5,240 nucleotides of DNA from NCBI GenBank assembly GCA_020425835.1, contig JAGQRC010000319.1, positions 1 to 5,240 of the forward strand, read 5' to 3'. The position numbers and the translations under genes were made by a program. Below, piece by piece: positions 4,995 to 5,240 of this stretch; positions within the stretch are counted from its first letter, which is position 1, and each line of letters starts with the position of its first letter. The stretch comes from Planctomycetota bacterium (GTDB taxonomy: Bacteria; Planctomycetota; UBA8108; UBA1146; JAJFFE01). The notes beneath the pieces were generated by a model that had not been told where the DNA came from, did no database searches, and saw nothing but the letters and a program-made list of their open reading frames with translations.

Positions 4995-5240
4995 ATGCCC
5001 ACCACTGGACTGGGATCGACGTCGCTCCACAGGCTCATCCGGGCCGGCGCCTGGTGCTGCGCGATGATGACGCTCTTCCTCCTTCATTCCACCTCGCGCA
5101 GCGAGGGGCAGTCGGGCTGCACGCTGGACGCGCTGCCGAGCCGGGGAGGATCGCTCGAGGTCATCGGCGCCGGAGCCTTCGACCCCGATCTCTCGGTGGA
5201 GGTCGACCCCGATCTCGACTTCGTCCGCTTGGAGAACAGC
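4995..5240 (+). CDS. Start of an exported protein of unknown function (partial, 82 codons)
   Basis: The frame is open to the right edge, so only the N-terminus is seen. It begins MPTTGLGSTSLHRLIRAG, followed by a hydrophobic stretch (AWCCAMMTLFLLHS, residues 19-32). This fits a Sec signal peptide with basic residues at 13 and 16 and cleavage somewhere in 32-40. The visible mature part has one Cys (residue 42) and an acidic stretch in which DPDL occurs twice, at residues 63-66 and 71-74. The matching DNA is a 14-base direct repeat (5179-5192 and 5203-5216). I cannot name a family; a beta-domain such as a pre-peptidase-type module is a guess only. The ATG at 4995 is preceded by GGGAAG at a rather short four-base spacing. 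The in-frame ATG at 4983 has no ribosome site but cannot be excluded. The gene shares direction with the LamG-like gene but is separated from it by the hairpin-rich gap. Confidence 0.65.
   Translation, partial: MPTTGLGSTSLHRLIRAGAWCCAMMTLFLLHSTSRSEGQSGCTLDALPSRGGSLEVIGAGAFDPDLSVEVDPDLDFVRLENS

Noticed and set aside
4527..5087. Minus-strand open frame of 186 codons over the second intergenic stretch
   Set aside because: The Ser/Arg/Gly-rich product overlaps the 3' end of the LamG-like gene and the start of the next gene in antisense, with no domain.

Overview
The window is GC-rich DNA (low to mid 60s percent GC by eye) from a bacterium that is probably a planctomycete or a relative. That assignment is an inference. 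It rests on the style of the proteins: large secreted beta-rich proteins built from small modules, a concanavalin/LamG-like domain ending in a 'hLDADWL' tail, and a CSP41-like SDR of a type common in that phylum. Consensus sigma-70 promoters and U-tract terminators are also scarce. No rRNA, tRNA, CRISPR array, transposase or phage gene was seen.

Layout: two genes on the minus strand occupy the left two thirds. Read in their own direction, they are an NAD(P)-dependent epimerase/dehydratase (3475 down to 2495, GTG start) and, 101 bp later, a 709-residue secreted protein of unknown function with four apparent modules (2393 down to 264). A divergent intergenic region (3476-3813) separates them from a plus-strand gene (3814-4611) for a 265-residue exported protein with a probable concanavalin/LamG-like (DUF1080-like) beta-sandwich. 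A 383-bp gap (4612-4994) follows, then the first 82 codons of another plus-strand exported protein that runs off the right edge.

The genes do not form a recognisable pathway. Three of the four products look exported and none of those three shows a catalytic motif I can name. Only the SDR is confidently assigned to an enzyme superfamily, and its substrate is unknown.

The most unusual signal is non-coding. The 5' leader of the plus-strand gene at 3814 carries four consecutive inverted repeats within about 100 bp: two perfect 14-bp palindromes and two 7-bp stems with tetraloops. The region after that gene holds a long bulged hairpin (4660-4695) and further palindromes. These may be operators, a structured RNA leader, or terminators lacking a U-tract. 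I found no evidence for a complete new system, but the leader and the two exported families deserve comparative checks.
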